The notes: a model not told the origin generated them from the letters alone. A DNA stretch of 64,000 nucleotides from Thermohalobaculum sp039821125 (GCA_039821125.1 JBCBOR010000011.1:19782-83781); one strand, 5' to 3'. Positions 52,008-61,175 are shown, counted from the first letter of the stretch. Translations and numbers: made by a program.

Positions 52008-53240
52008 ATGAGCGACAGCCCCGCCCGGAGTTCAACCATATCCCACGACAACACGATCAAAACGCAGGTTGCGATAGTCGGCGGCGGCCCGTCCGGGTTG
52101 CTGTTGTCCCGGTTGCTGGGCCTCGCTGGCGTGCGCACGGTGGTGATCGAGCGACAGTCAGCCGCTCATGTTCAGTCCCGCATCCGGGCCGGCGTGCTGG
52201 AGCAAGGGACTGTCGAGGTTCTGGCACGGGCGGATCTTGGTGACGGTCTGGCGCAGCACGGGCTCCTGCATGACGGGTTTGACCTCGCCGTAAACGGTCT
52301 GCATTGCCGGATCGAACTGAACCGACTGACCGGTCGGCAGGTGATGGTCTATGGCCAGACCGAGGTGACGCGCGACCTGATGGCCGCCCATGATGCCGCC
52401 GGGACCGAGATGTATCACGAGGTGTCTGACGTTGCCTTGCACGATCTCGAAACCGAAACGCCCAGTGCCACGTTTTCAGCCGAGGGGCAGTCCTGGCGCA
52501 TCGAAGCCGATTTCATTGCCGGGTGCGATGGGTTCCGGGGCCTCTGCCGACAGGCGATCCCGATGCACGAACGGCGCGAGTTCGAACGGGTTTATCCTTT
52601 TGGCTGGCTGGGCATCCTGGCCGATGTGCCGCCCTGTCAGGACGAGCTGATCTATGCGAATTCGGATCGCGGATTTGCGCTCGCCAGCATGCGCTCACCG
52701 ACCCGCTCGCGGTACTATATCCAGTGCCCGGCTGACGAAAACCTCGCCGACTGGTCCGATGACCGGCTGTGGGACGAACTCAAGCTGCGCCTCGGGCCCG
52801 ATATTGCGCCCAATATCACGACCGGCCCTGCGCTTGAGAAGAGCATCGCGCCGCTCCGCAGCTTTGTGTGCGAGACGATGCGGTATGGCCGTCTGTTTCT
52901 CGTCGGCGATGCCGCGCACATCGTGCCCCCGACGGGGGCAAAGGGCCTGAACCTTGCGATTGGCGATGTCCAGTACCTCTCGACCGCGTTGCTGGCGCAC
53001 TACCGCGATGGCAATGATCGCGGTCTCGAGCGCTATGCTGAGGTTGCCTTGCGCCGGGTCTGGAAGTCCGAGCGCTTTTCGTGGATGCTCACGACGTTGC
53101 TGCACGATTTCGACGGGGACGATGCCTTCGGGCGCCGGATGAAGGTGGCGGAGCTGGAGTACATCTTCTCGTCCGAGGCGGCGCAAACATCGATCGCCGA
53201 GAACTATGTCGGCCTGCCGTACGAGGATGTGCTTGCCTGA
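52008..53240 (+). CDS. pobA: 4-hydroxybenzoate 3-monooxygenase
   Basis: A roughly 410-residue FAD enzyme that hydroxylates 4-hydroxybenzoate to protocatechuate using NADPH. VAIVGGGPSGLLLSRLLG is the FAD dinucleotide site, AGCDGFRGLCR the DG motif, and LFLVGDAAHIVPPTGAKGLN the second FAD motif; SRIRAGVLEQGTVEVL and the C-terminal YVGLPYEDVL are typical of PobA. The exact start is uncertain: an ATG at 52008 or a GTG at 51963; neither has a strong ribosome site and both add residues relative to the usual start. First gene of the pob-pca operon. Confidence 0.94.
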   Translation: MSDSPARSSTISHDNTIKTQVAIVGGGPSGLLLSRLLGLAGVRTVVIERQSAAHVQSRIRAGVLEQGTVEVLARADLGDGLAQHGLLHDGFDLAVNGLHCRIELNRLTGRQVMVYGQTEVTRDLMAAHDAAGTEMYHEVSDVALHDLETETPSATFSAEGQSWRIEADFIAGCDGFRGLCRQAIPMHERREFERVYPFGWLGILADVPPCQDELIYANSDRGFALASMRSPTRSRYYIQCPADENLADWSDDRLWDELKLRLGPDIAPNITTGPALEKSIAPLRSFVCETMRYGRLFLVGDAAHIVPPTGAKGLNLAIGDVQYLSTALLAHYRDGNDRGLERYAEVALRRVWKSERFSWMLTTLLHDFDGDDAFGRRMKVAELEYIFSSEAAQTSIAENYVGLPYEDVLA

Positions 53241-53279
53241 CCATCGCGCGCGCGGACAATGAAAATGACGGGGGATGCC

Positions 53280-54446
53280 ATGAAGTTTGTCGAGTTGGAT
53301 GGGGCGGTGCTGCGGTATCGCGTGGCGGGTGATCCGCGCGGCCCCGCCGTGGTGTTTGCGAACTCGTTGGGGACCGATCTGACGATCTGGGACGAGGTCG
53401 TCGCACGCCTGCCGCAGGGCTATCGGATGGTCGGTATGGACAAGCGCGGACATGGGCTGACCTCACTGCCCGGCGGGTCCGTGACGATTGCCGATCATGC
53501 GGGCGATGTTCTGCGGCTGATGGATCATCTCGGCATCGACGAGGCCGTCATTGCCGGTGTCTCGGTGGGTGGTCTGATTGCGCAGAAAGTCGCGGCTCTG
53601 TCGCCCGCGCGGGTGCGCGGCGTGGTGCTGTGCAACACCGGGGCCAAGATCGGCTCGGACCAGATCTGGAACCCCCGGATCGAGATGGCGACCACGCAGG
53701 GCCTCGAGCCCATGGCGGACGCTGTGATGGAGCGTTGGTTCACCCCGCCTTTCCATGCTGACCGGGCGACCGAGTTGGCCGGCTACCGTGCCATGCTGAC
53801 CAACACACCTGCGCTGGGTTATGCCGCGACGTGCCGGGCGATCCGGGATGAGGATCTGACAGAAAGCACTCGGGCGTTGTCGGTCCCTGCGCTTTGCATC
53901 GCCGGCTCGGGGGATCTGGCGACCCCTCCCGAACTGGTCCAGACACTGGCCGGTCTGATCGACGGGGCCGAATATCTCGAGATCGCGGAGTGCGGCCACA
54001 TCCCCATGGTCGAGCAACCGGATCAATGTGCCGACGCAATTGCGGGCTTCCTTGCGGGCTTCGAGGATGGTGCGGCGCTCTCGCGTGGCACGGCCACACG
54101 GCGCAAGGTTCTGGGCGGTGCGCATGTCGACCGCTCCGTCGCCAATGCGACTGCGATGGACACAGCCTATGTGCAGTTCATCACCGAGGGTCCATGGGGC
54201 AGCGTCTGGTCGCGCAAGTACCTGCCACTGCGCCTGCGTTCGATGCTGACGGTCTCGTTGCTGGCAGCCATCGGTCAGGAGGAGGAGCTGAAGCTACACC
54301 TCCGCGCAACCGCAAATACAGGCGCGACCGAAGACGATATCGCCGAGGCGATGCTGCATGTCGCTGTCTATGCGGGCGTTCCGCGGGCAAACCATGCGCT
54401 GAAGATCGCCAAGGAGGTGTTTGCGGAGCTGCGGGAGGAGAGCTGA
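53280..54446 (+). CDS. pcaL: PcaD-PcaC fusion: 3-oxoadipate enol-lactonase / 4-carboxymuconolactone decarboxylase
   Basis: A 388-residue bifunctional enzyme. Residues 1 to about 260 are the alpha/beta-hydrolase PcaD: FANSLGTDLTIWDEV, nucleophile Ser95 in AGVSVGGLIAQ and the catalytic His in ECGHIPMVEQP. Residues about 270-385 are PcaC (AYVQFITEGPWGSVWSRKYL, LRATANTGATEDDIAEAMLH). Together they decarboxylate 4-carboxymuconolactone and hydrolyse the resulting enol-lactone to 3-oxoadipate. The fusion is known in actinobacteria as PcaL and also occurs in some Roseobacters. The ATG at 53280 has GGGGGAT upstream; the next gene starts one base after its stop. Confidence 0.93.
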   Translation: MKFVELDGAVLRYRVAGDPRGPAVVFANSLGTDLTIWDEVVARLPQGYRMVGMDKRGHGLTSLPGGSVTIADHAGDVLRLMDHLGIDEAVIAGVSVGGLIAQKVAALSPARVRGVVLCNTGAKIGSDQIWNPRIEMATTQGLEPMADAVMERWFTPPFHADRATELAGYRAMLTNTPALGYAATCRAIRDEDLTESTRALSVPALCIAGSGDLATPPELVQTLAGLIDGAEYLEIAECGHIPMVEQPDQCADAIAGFLAGFEDGAALSRGTATRRKVLGGAHVDRSVANATAMDTAYVQFITEGPWGSVWSRKYLPLRLRSMLTVSLLAAIGQEEELKLHLRATANTGATEDDIAEAMLHVAVYAGVPRANHALKIAKEVFAELREES

Positions 54447-54447
54447 C

Positions 54448-55161
54448 ATGGCCGATCCGTCGGGCCGGCGCTGGCAGGACATGCCGGAGATGATATCTCC
54501 GGACTACAGGTCGTCGACCACGCGGAGCCCACGCGAAGCGCCGGTGAAGGTCACAGGCCTTGACGACGGGCTGACGCTTCGCCCGGTCTGGCCCGCGCTG
54601 CCTGAGAGCGATGCGGATCTCACAACCAACGCCCGGGTGAACGGCGATCCGATCGGCGAGCGCCTGCTTGTCGAGGGCCGCGTGACGGATGGGGACGGTC
54701 GACCTGTCTCTGGTGCCCTGATCGAAATCTGGCAGGCCAATGCCGCCGGGCGCTATGTTCACCGGGAGGAGCACCACCCTGCCCCGCTCGACCCGAATTT
54801 CCAGGGCGCAGGGCGGGCGATCACGGGCGAGGATGGGTCCTATCGTTTCATCACGATCAAGCCGGGGTCCTACCCTTGGGGCAATCACCGCAACGCCTGG
54901 CGGCCCGCGCATGTTCATTTCTCGGTGTTCGGCGCGGGGATCGGTCAGCGACTGATCACACAGATGTATTTCCCGGGCGATCCGACCCTTCCCTATGACC
55001 CGATCTTCAATGCGACCGCGGACGCCGAGGCGCGTAACCGGCTGATCAGCCGCTTCTCGATCGAGGACACGGTGCCGAACTGGGCCCATTGCTACAAGTT
55101 CGACATCTGCCTGGGCGGTGCGGCGGCAACGCCGTTCGAGGAGGGACATGCCCATGGCTGA
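54448..55161 (+). CDS. pcaH: Protocatechuate 3,4-dioxygenase beta subunit
   Basis: A 237-residue subunit of the non-heme iron(III) intradiol dioxygenase that opens protocatechuate to 3-carboxy-cis,cis-muconate. The iron ligands are visible: Tyr in ANAAGRYVH, and Tyr, His, His in GSYPWGNHRNAWRPAHVHFS. The N-terminal SPDYRSSTTRSPREA region is typical of the beta subunit. GGGAGGAGAG precedes the ATG. Translationally coupled to pcaL and, by a 14-bp overlap, to pcaG. Confidence 0.95.
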   Translation: MADPSGRRWQDMPEMISPDYRSSTTRSPREAPVKVTGLDDGLTLRPVWPALPESDADLTTNARVNGDPIGERLLVEGRVTDGDGRPVSGALIEIWQANAAGRYVHREEHHPAPLDPNFQGAGRAITGEDGSYRFITIKPGSYPWGNHRNAWRPAHVHFSVFGAGIGQRLITQMYFPGDPTLPYDPIFNATADAEARNRLISRFSIEDTVPNWAHCYKFDICLGGAAATPFEEGHAHG

Positions 55162-55825
55162 CATGCCCGGCTTTGGTGCGATGGATCCTGATGACCGCGG
55201 CGGGCAGCATGAATTCCGCTTTCCCGATGATCGTGCCAAAGCAGCGACGCCGGGACCGACCCCCAGCCAGACCGTCGGGCCGTTTTTCGCTTATGCCATG
55301 ACGCCGGGTGCTTATGGCTATCCGCTGCGTGAGATCCACAGGAGCGATATGGCCGGGCCAGACGTGGCGGGCATGCGCATCACGGTGGAAGGGCAGGTAT
55401 TCGATGCGAACGGACAGCCGGTCCACGATGCAATGATTGAGTTGATCCAGGCCGACAGCACCGGACGCTACGTAGCCGAGCCGCGCAACGACGGTTTCAC
55501 GGGGTTCGGGCGAGTCGGGACCGGAGCGCAAGGTCCCGCGGAAGCGGGCGGCGACACGCGGTATCTCTTTCGTACGGTCAAGCCCGGAGCGACTGCGCCG
55601 GGACACGCGCCTCACCTGACGCTGATCGTGACCATGCGGGGCCTGCTGAACCACTGCATCACCAGGGTCTACTTTCCGGAGGATGCCTGGGCTGACGACC
55701 CGATCGTCAGGCAGGTGCCCGAGGCGCGGCGTCACACGCTCGTGGCCGCGGCGCTGGGCGCATCCCACTATCGCTTCGATATTCACATGCAAGGCTCCCG
55801 CGAGACGGTTTTCTTCGACATCTGA
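55148..55825 (+). CDS. pcaG: Protocatechuate 3,4-dioxygenase alpha subunit
   Basis: A 225-residue subunit (223 if the ATG at 55154 is used). TPSQTVGPFFAYAMTPGAYG is the alpha-subunit N-terminal signature, followed by ITVEGQVFDANGQPVHDAMI, APHLTLIVTMRGLLNHCITR and ASHYRFDIHMQGSRETVFFD. The alpha subunit has no iron ligands but shapes the active site. GAGGAGGG stands before the start. It overlaps the pcaH stop. Confidence 0.94.
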   Translation: MPMADMPGFGAMDPDDRGGQHEFRFPDDRAKAATPGPTPSQTVGPFFAYAMTPGAYGYPLREIHRSDMAGPDVAGMRITVEGQVFDANGQPVHDAMIELIQADSTGRYVAEPRNDGFTGFGRVGTGAQGPAEAGGDTRYLFRTVKPGATAPGHAPHLTLIVTMRGLLNHCITRVYFPEDAWADDPIVRQVPEARRHTLVAAALGASHYRFDIHMQGSRETVFFDI

Positions 55826-55889
55826 TTTTCTCGCTATCGGGAATCGCCTATGACCGTCGGAAGAACACGGGGTCGATTTGGGAGGATCC

Positions 55890-56729
55890 ATGAGCAAACC
55901 CTGCATCATTTGTGTGGCGATCACCGGGTCTGTCCCGACCAAGGCGGCCAATCCCGCGGTTCCGATCTCGGTCGACGAGCAGGTCGAATCGACCCACGAA
56001 GCGTTTGAAGCGGGCGCCACGATCTGCCATGCCCATGTCCGGAACGCCGATGAAACCCCGACCTCGGATCCCGAGAAGTTTGCCCGCCTGAAAGAGGGGT
56101 TGGAGAAACACTGTCCGGGTATGATCATCCAGTTCTCAACCGGCGGACGATCGGGCGCGGGGCAAGAACGCGGCGGGATGCTGCCGCTTGCGCCGGACAT
56201 GGCCTCGCTGTCCGTTGGCTCGAACAACTTTCCGACCCGCGTCTACGAGAACCCGCCCGATCTGGTGGCCTGGCTGGCATCCGAGATGCGCACCCATAAG
56301 GTCAAGCCCGAGATTGAAGCCTTCGACTTGTCCCACATCCACCGTGCGGTGGCGATGTGGCAGGCGGGCGAGATCCCCGAAATCCCGTATATCCAGTTCG
56401 TCATGGGCGTGAAAAACGCCATGCCGGTCGACCGCCCGACATTCGATTTCTACATCGAAACCGTGAAACGGCTGTCGCCCGACAGCGAGTGGTGTGCCGC
56501 GGGCATTGGTGCCGGGCAAATCGTGGTCAACGAATGGTCCGTTTCTGCCGGCGGCCATGCCCGCACCGGGCTGGAGGATAATGTCCGCCTGGACCGGGAG
56601 ACGCTGGCGCCTTCAAACGCCGCATTGGTGCGCCGGGTGACGGAGCTGTGCGAGAAATATGAACGCCCTGTCGCAACCTGGACCGAGGCGCGCGACATGC
56701 TTGGTCTTCGTCAGCCGGTGGCTGCCTGA
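55890..56729 (+). CDS. Beta-keto-acid cleavage enzyme (BKACE, formerly DUF849)
   Basis: A 279-residue TIM-barrel zinc enzyme. ICVAITGSVPTKAANPAVPI, His47 and His49 in CHAHVRN, IIQFSTGGRSGAG and HARTGLEDN hold the metal and catalytic residues. The family transfers the acetoacetate end of a beta-keto acid to acetyl-CoA: beta-keto acid + acetyl-CoA gives acetoacetate + an acyl-CoA. In this pca operon the natural substrate would be 3-oxoadipate, giving succinyl-CoA and acetoacetate and thereby replacing PcaI/J and PcaF. A GGAGG site precedes the ATG at 55890; the stop overlaps the pcaB start (TGATG). Confidence 0.88.
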   Translation: MSKPCIICVAITGSVPTKAANPAVPISVDEQVESTHEAFEAGATICHAHVRNADETPTSDPEKFARLKEGLEKHCPGMIIQFSTGGRSGAGQERGGMLPLAPDMASLSVGSNNFPTRVYENPPDLVAWLASEMRTHKVKPEIEAFDLSHIHRAVAMWQAGEIPEIPYIQFVMGVKNAMPVDRPTFDFYIETVKRLSPDSEWCAAGIGAGQIVVNEWSVSAGGHARTGLEDNVRLDRETLAPSNAALVRRVTELCEKYERPVATWTEARDMLGLRQPVAA

Positions 56730-57769
56730 TGGTCTCGTGGGCCGGACCTGTCCTTGGGATGGCAGGGCCGCTGTTGGTCGATGCCGAGATGACGGCGATC
56801 TTCTCGCCCGGCACCGAGCTTGACGCCATGCTGGCAGTCGAGCGCGCGCTTGCCGGGGCACGGGCGGAACTGGGCGAGATGGATACGGCCTGTCTTGCTG
56901 CGATCGACGAGGCAGCCGTCATGTCCAATATCGATGGTGATGGGCTCGCGCGCGGGCTCGCTCGGGACGGTGTGGTGGTCCCGGCCCTTGTTCGCCAGAT
57001 GCGCGCGTCTATCGGCGCGCCGCACGCGGCCGAGTTTCATCTCGGTGCCACCAGCCAGGACATTACCGATACGGCCCTCATGATGCGCTTGAAGCGGGCG
57101 GTGGCTCTGCTGAGCGACCGGCTCGGCGATCTGGTGGATCGGTTGCGCCACATCTCCGAGCGCCAGGGCAGTCGCCCCGTCATGGCCCGGACACGGTTTC
57201 AGGACGCCCTGGCCATGACCTTCGGAGACCGCATCGAAACCTGGTCCGGACCGCTACAGGGGTTGCTCGAGACCGCGCCGGATCGGTTTCCCCTGCAACT
57301 CGGCGGGCCGATAGGCCGACGTGCCCAGGCCTTTGGCGAGCAGAGTGATGCAATCGCAGCAGCAGTGGCACGCAAGCTTGGCCTCACCCCTTGTTCAGGC
57401 TCGTGGCACACGGATCGGCGGGCGATCATGGATATCGTGCATTGGGTCACGAGTATCTCCGCCGCGTTGGGCAAGATTGGCCACGACGTCGCGCTGATGA
57501 CCCAGACTGCGGTCGCCGAGGTCTCGGTCTCTGACGGTGGTGCGTCTTCGGCCATGCCGCACAAGAACAATCCGGTCCAGGCCGAGCTCCTGATCACGCT
57601 TGCACGCTACGTGGCGGGTCAGCGGGCCATGCTGGATACGGCCTCGCTGCATGAGAACGAGCGTTCAGGCGTCGCTTGGACACTGGAATGGCTGGTGCTG
57701 CCGCCCGCCGTAATCGGATGCGGCGCGGCGACTTTGGTGGCCGACGATTTGCTTGCCAAGATCGAGTAG
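56729..57769 (+). CDS. pcaB: 3-carboxy-cis,cis-muconate cycloisomerase
   Basis: A 346-residue member of the fumarase/aspartase superfamily that lactonises 3-carboxymuconate to 4-carboxymuconolactone. The superfamily signature GGASSAMPHKNNP carries the flexible catalytic serine loop, HLGATSQDITDTALMM the other substrate segment, and RTRFQDALAMTFGDR is typical of PcaB. Shorter than many PcaB proteins (about 450), apparently lacking much of the C-terminal domain, as in other short alphaproteobacterial forms. Its start overlaps the BKACE stop by one base. Last gene of the operon. Confidence 0.92.
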   Translation: MVSWAGPVLGMAGPLLVDAEMTAIFSPGTELDAMLAVERALAGARAELGEMDTACLAAIDEAAVMSNIDGDGLARGLARDGVVVPALVRQMRASIGAPHAAEFHLGATSQDITDTALMMRLKRAVALLSDRLGDLVDRLRHISERQGSRPVMARTRFQDALAMTFGDRIETWSGPLQGLLETAPDRFPLQLGGPIGRRAQAFGEQSDAIAAAVARKLGLTPCSGSWHTDRRAIMDIVHWVTSISAALGKIGHDVALMTQTAVAEVSVSDGGASSAMPHKNNPVQAELLITLARYVAGQRAMLDTASLHENERSGVAWTLEWLVLPPAVIGCGAATLVADDLLAKIE

Positions 57770-57788
57770 CGGTGCAAGGCCGGGCCGA

Positions 57789-59054
57789 TCAGCCCCGGCC
57801 TTTCCATGGGATCAGCCAACGCTCGGCCATACGCATCAGGATATCGATGCCATAGCCGATGATGCCGATCAGGATGATCCCCATGATCACGATGTCGGTC
57901 AGCTGGAACTTCGATGCGACCATGATCATCATCCCGGCGCCCTGATTGGCGGCGACCAGTTCAGCGGCGACCACTGTACCCCAGCAGACGCCCATGGCGA
58001 CGCGCGCAGCGGTGAAGATCTCGGGCAGCGAGTTCGGCACGATGACATGGCGCAGGATTTGCCATTTCGAGGCACCGAGCGAGTAGGCTGCATGCACCTT
58101 CGAAATCCGCACGCCCGAGACGCCTGATCGTGCGCCGATCGTCATGATCCAAAGCGCCGCGAGGAAGAGAAGGATGACCTTTCCCTCCTCGCCGATCCCG
58201 GCCCAGATGATCACCAGCGGGATCAGAGCCAGCGGCGGTACGGGACGCATAAACTCGACAATCGGGTCGAACCAGCCGCGGAACCAGCCGGACAGTCCCA
58301 TGGCGTACCCCAGCGGGATGCCCACCAGCGCGCCCGCGATGAAACCGGCGATGACGCGGAACAGCGAGTAGCCCAGATGCTCGAGCAGGGTCGAGTTCTG
58401 GTAGCCCTCGCTCGCGATCTCTGCGAGGCGCGAGAGGACAGCCTCGGGTGCGGGCAGCCAAATCGGCTCCATCTGCCAGCCTTGCGCGGGCTTGAAGTTT
58501 GGCGTGCCCTTGGCGGACAGCGTCACTTCGCCTGATGCAATCTCGACAGTCTCGCCCGGTGCGATGGGCTGTCCATCGATGGCAACGACCTTGGCGCCGT
58601 CGGACTTGGTGATTTCATCGTTGGAATCGACGCGGATCAGACCCGAACGCCACGCGATCTCGGTCGCGGCGTCGTTCTTGGCAAAGCCGTCACCGGGATC
58701 GACTTCTGGCGTTTCGATCTGATCTTCCTTTTTGTGCACGATGATCGTGACCGTGGCATCGTCGCGCGCGCCATCTTCGGTTTCGGCGGTGTAGGTGAAG
58801 GTCGCCTCGCCGATGAACGGACCGGGTGCGTGGATCGGAGCGTATTGTGACCCCGTGAACGCGCCCCAGATCAGGAAAATCGCGAGGATCGAGATGACCG
58901 AGGCCGCGCGGTCGGGCGTCACTGCGCTCTCGTCGCCGAATGTCACGGTCTTCAGCGAGGTAAAGTCATGCGCGCGGGTCAGGCGGCTGGCGATCATACG
59001 AACGGTGAAGAAGGCGGCGGCGAAGATCGCGATATAGATGAGAAGGATGATCAT
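57789..59054 (-). CDS. NitT/TauT-type ABC permease with an inserted periplasmic domain
   Basis: A 421-residue permease, about 150 longer than TauC/SsuC. Helices are at about 1-21 and 51-67. Then a soluble segment (about 80-195) interrupts; ATFTYTAETEDGARDDATVT and GETVEIASGEVTLSAKGTPN within it resemble bacterial Ig/cadherin-like or VCBS adhesion repeats. The normal permease core follows (about 205-421) with the EAA loop HAAYSLGASKWQILRHVIVP. It overlaps the ATPase gene by 4 bp. The transporter probably imports taurine or another sulfonate, though nitrate-, urea- or thiamine-precursor-type substrates belong to the same family. Confidence 0.88.
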   Translation of the reverse strand: MIILLIYIAIFAAAFFTVRMIASRLTRAHDFTSLKTVTFGDESAVTPDRAASVISILAIFLIWGAFTGSQYAPIHAPGPFIGEATFTYTAETEDGARDDATVTIIVHKKEDQIETPEVDPGDGFAKNDAATEIAWRSGLIRVDSNDEITKSDGAKVVAIDGQPIAPGETVEIASGEVTLSAKGTPNFKPAQGWQMEPIWLPAPEAVLSRLAEIASEGYQNSTLLEHLGYSLFRVIAGFIAGALVGIPLGYAMGLSGWFRGWFDPIVEFMRPVPPLALIPLVIIWAGIGEEGKVILLFLAALWIMTIGARSGVSGVRISKVHAAYSLGASKWQILRHVIVPNSLPEIFTAARVAMGVCWGTVVAAELVAANQGAGMMIMVASKFQLTDIVIMGIILIGIIGYGIDILMRMAERWLIPWKGRG

Positions 59055-59857
59055 GCTGCGCTCTCCGTGCGGCCCATGATCTCTTCTTCCATGTCCCAGA
59101 TCATCGAGAGGATCTCATCGCGCTTTGGCCCGAAATCGGCGTGCTTCTTGACCTCGCGCAGATCTGCACCGACGCCAAGCTCGGCAAAGGGCAATCGGTA
59201 CTCCGTGTGGATCCGTCCGGGGCGCGGGGCCATGACCAGCAGCCGTTCTCCCAGCAGCAGAGCTTCCTCGACCGAGTGGGTAATCAGGATGATGGTCTTG
59301 CCCGTCTCCTTCCAGAGCTTCAGCACAAGACCTTGCATTTTCTCCCGCGTCAGGGCGTCGAGCGCGCCGAGCGGTTCGTCCATCAGGATGACCTCGGGGT
59401 CGTTGGCGAGGCACCGGGCCAACGCCACACGCTGCTGCATGCCGCCCGACAGCTCATAGATCATCTTCGAGCCGAAATCCTGCAGGCCCACGATGCCGAG
59501 CAATTCATCCACCCGCGCTTTGATCTCGCTACCAGGGGTGCCTTTCATGCGGGGGCCAAAGCCGATGTTCTCGCGCACGCTCATCCATTCAAAGAGCGCG
59601 CCCTGCTGGAACACCATGCCGCGTTCGGCGCCGGGTCCTGCGACTGGTGCGCCGCCAAGGGTCACCTGTCCCTCTGTTGGGGCGAGGAAACCGGCGACGA
59701 TGTTCAGGAGCGTGGTCTTGCCGCACCCGGACGGGCCGAGTACCGCCATCAACTCGCCCTCCTTGATGTCGAGCGAGACGTTCTTCAGTGCCTGCACCGC
59801 ATCGCCATTCGGCAGATCGAAGCGCATGGAGATATCGTCGATCAGCAGTCCGGACAT
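59051..59857 (-). CDS. NitT/TauT-type ABC transporter ATP-binding protein
   Basis: A 268-residue ATPase closest in pattern to TauB/SsuB. Walker A is GPSGCGKTT (41-49), the signature LSGGMQQR and Walker B VILMDEPLGALDALTREKM. It drives the permease whose gene overlaps its stop. It is separated from the binding-protein gene upstream by 69 bp containing a terminator-like hairpin. Confidence 0.92.
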   Translation of the reverse strand: MSGLLIDDISMRFDLPNGDAVQALKNVSLDIKEGELMAVLGPSGCGKTTLLNIVAGFLAPTEGQVTLGGAPVAGPGAERGMVFQQGALFEWMSVRENIGFGPRMKGTPGSEIKARVDELLGIVGLQDFGSKMIYELSGGMQQRVALARCLANDPEVILMDEPLGALDALTREKMQGLVLKLWKETGKTIILITHSVEEALLLGERLLVMAPRPGRIHTEYRLPFAELGVGADLREVKKHADFGPKRDEILSMIWDMEEEIMGRTESAA

Positions 59858-59874
59858 GGCGCGGCCCCCAGAAA

Positions 59875-59908
59875 ATGGAAAAGCCCTCCCCCGGAGGTGG
59901 GAGAGGGC
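59875..59908 (-). terminator. Hairpin with U-run after the binding-protein gene
   Basis: Read on the minus strand, a GC-rich stem (GCCCTC ... GAGGGC with further C/G pairs inside) is followed by TTTTCC. It lies 18 bp beyond the binding-protein stop and before the ATPase gene, so it probably acts as an attenuator that raises binding-protein expression over the membrane components. Confidence 0.7.
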
Positions 59909-59926
59909 GGTATCGTCGTCAGCCGA

Positions 59927-60913
59927 TCACTTGACCTCGGCCAGCGGGCCCGTGTTGACCGCGTTCTTGTAGCTGTCGAGCGCAGCATCGATCGAGCCAG
60001 CTTCCACGAAGACGTCGGCAACGCCCTTCATGAAGGTCTGCGCGTTGCCACCCAGCCACTTCTCGGACAGTTGATCGTCCACCGACGGGAAGACGAAGGT
60101 CGCGATCGTCTCGGCGGTCGCTTTCTCGTCCATACCGGCATCCTTGGCGATCACCGGCAGCATCGATGTGTCGCCGCCATTCCACTGGGCGTTGGCGTCC
60201 GCCGTCACCTTCAAGAACTTGGACAGCAGTTCGGGCTGTTCGGCGACGAACGAGGCCGGAGCCGAGGTCACGTCGAAGACCAGGATGCCCAGCTCGGTTT
60301 TCTCGGCGCCGGTCAGCAGCGTGTTGCCATGCTCCTTCATGCGGCGCAGCGAGCCGCCCCAGCCACAAACCATGTCGAGGTTGCCCTGCGCAAACGCAGC
60401 AGCCCCATCGGGCGGGGCCATGTCGACGATTTCCATGGTCGAGATGTCGACACCGAAGTGGTTCATCTGCTTCAGGAAGCCATAGTGCGCGGCGGTCCCG
60501 ATCGGCACACCGACCTTCTTGCCGGCCAGCTCGCCTGCCGAATCCTTGTCGATCTCCAGCTCGGCTTTGACCACACAGTTGTCGTTGTCGGCATAGGACA
60601 CCGCGACGTCGACGATCTGCAGATCCTGCCCGGCCGAGGTTGCGACCACGAAGGGCGGCACACCCTGACTGACGGCGATCTGCACATCGCCCGAGGCCAT
60701 CGCTGCCGACATGGCCGTCCCGGTGTCAAAGCTGACCCAGTTGACCTTGACGCCCATCTCCTTGTCGTAGGTCCCATTGACCTTCGCGTACTGGAACGGC
60801 ATCGGCCATTCGAGGAAGTAGGCGACCGTGATCTCATCCAGTGCCTTGGCCTGCACCGTGGAGAGTGCGAGGACCGCAGTTGCCGCCACCGCGGCAAGTC
60901 CCTTTTTGAACAT
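59927..60913 (-). CDS. NitT/TauT-type ABC substrate-binding protein
   Basis: A 328-residue periplasmic protein with a signal peptide (residues 1 to about 23, ends VQAKA). The mature start EITVAYFLEWPMPFQYAKVN and SGDVQIAVSQGVPPFVVATS with GKKVGVPIGTAAHYGFLKQM are typical of taurine/aliphatic-sulfonate-type binding proteins in Rhodobacterales. The ATG at 60913 has AGGGAGAAC upstream; the longer frame to 61051 lacks a signal peptide. First gene of the transporter operon and divergent from the ThiD-like kinase gene (262 bp between). No taurine-degradation genes (tpa, xsc) are nearby, so the substrate stays open. Confidence 0.87.
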   Translation of the reverse strand: MFKKGLAAVAATAVLALSTVQAKALDEITVAYFLEWPMPFQYAKVNGTYDKEMGVKVNWVSFDTGTAMSAAMASGDVQIAVSQGVPPFVVATSAGQDLQIVDVAVSYADNDNCVVKAELEIDKDSAGELAGKKVGVPIGTAAHYGFLKQMNHFGVDISTMEIVDMAPPDGAAAFAQGNLDMVCGWGGSLRRMKEHGNTLLTGAEKTELGILVFDVTSAPASFVAEQPELLSKFLKVTADANAQWNGGDTSMLPVIAKDAGMDEKATAETIATFVFPSVDDQLSEKWLGGNAQTFMKGVADVFVEAGSIDAALDSYKNAVNTGPLAEVK

Positions 60914-61175
60914 GAAGTTCTCCCTGTTGTTCCTGCGCTGTTCGGTGTTTCCGAGGCTCTGTACCCACAACATCCTGCGCTGCACAAAACCCTTTCTGCT
61001 CGTCATTGAAATGTCAAACCTGACCATGCGGGTTTGAGCAATAAAGTGCATCTGGACCGGTCAGATCCAGCTCTGATGGGACCAATCCGAGGCTCTGCTA
61101 AAGCCCATCACGGAAATTGACACGCACGCTGATTGCCGCCAATCAGTGCAGCGCAGTTCATTGGAGCAGAGAGAC

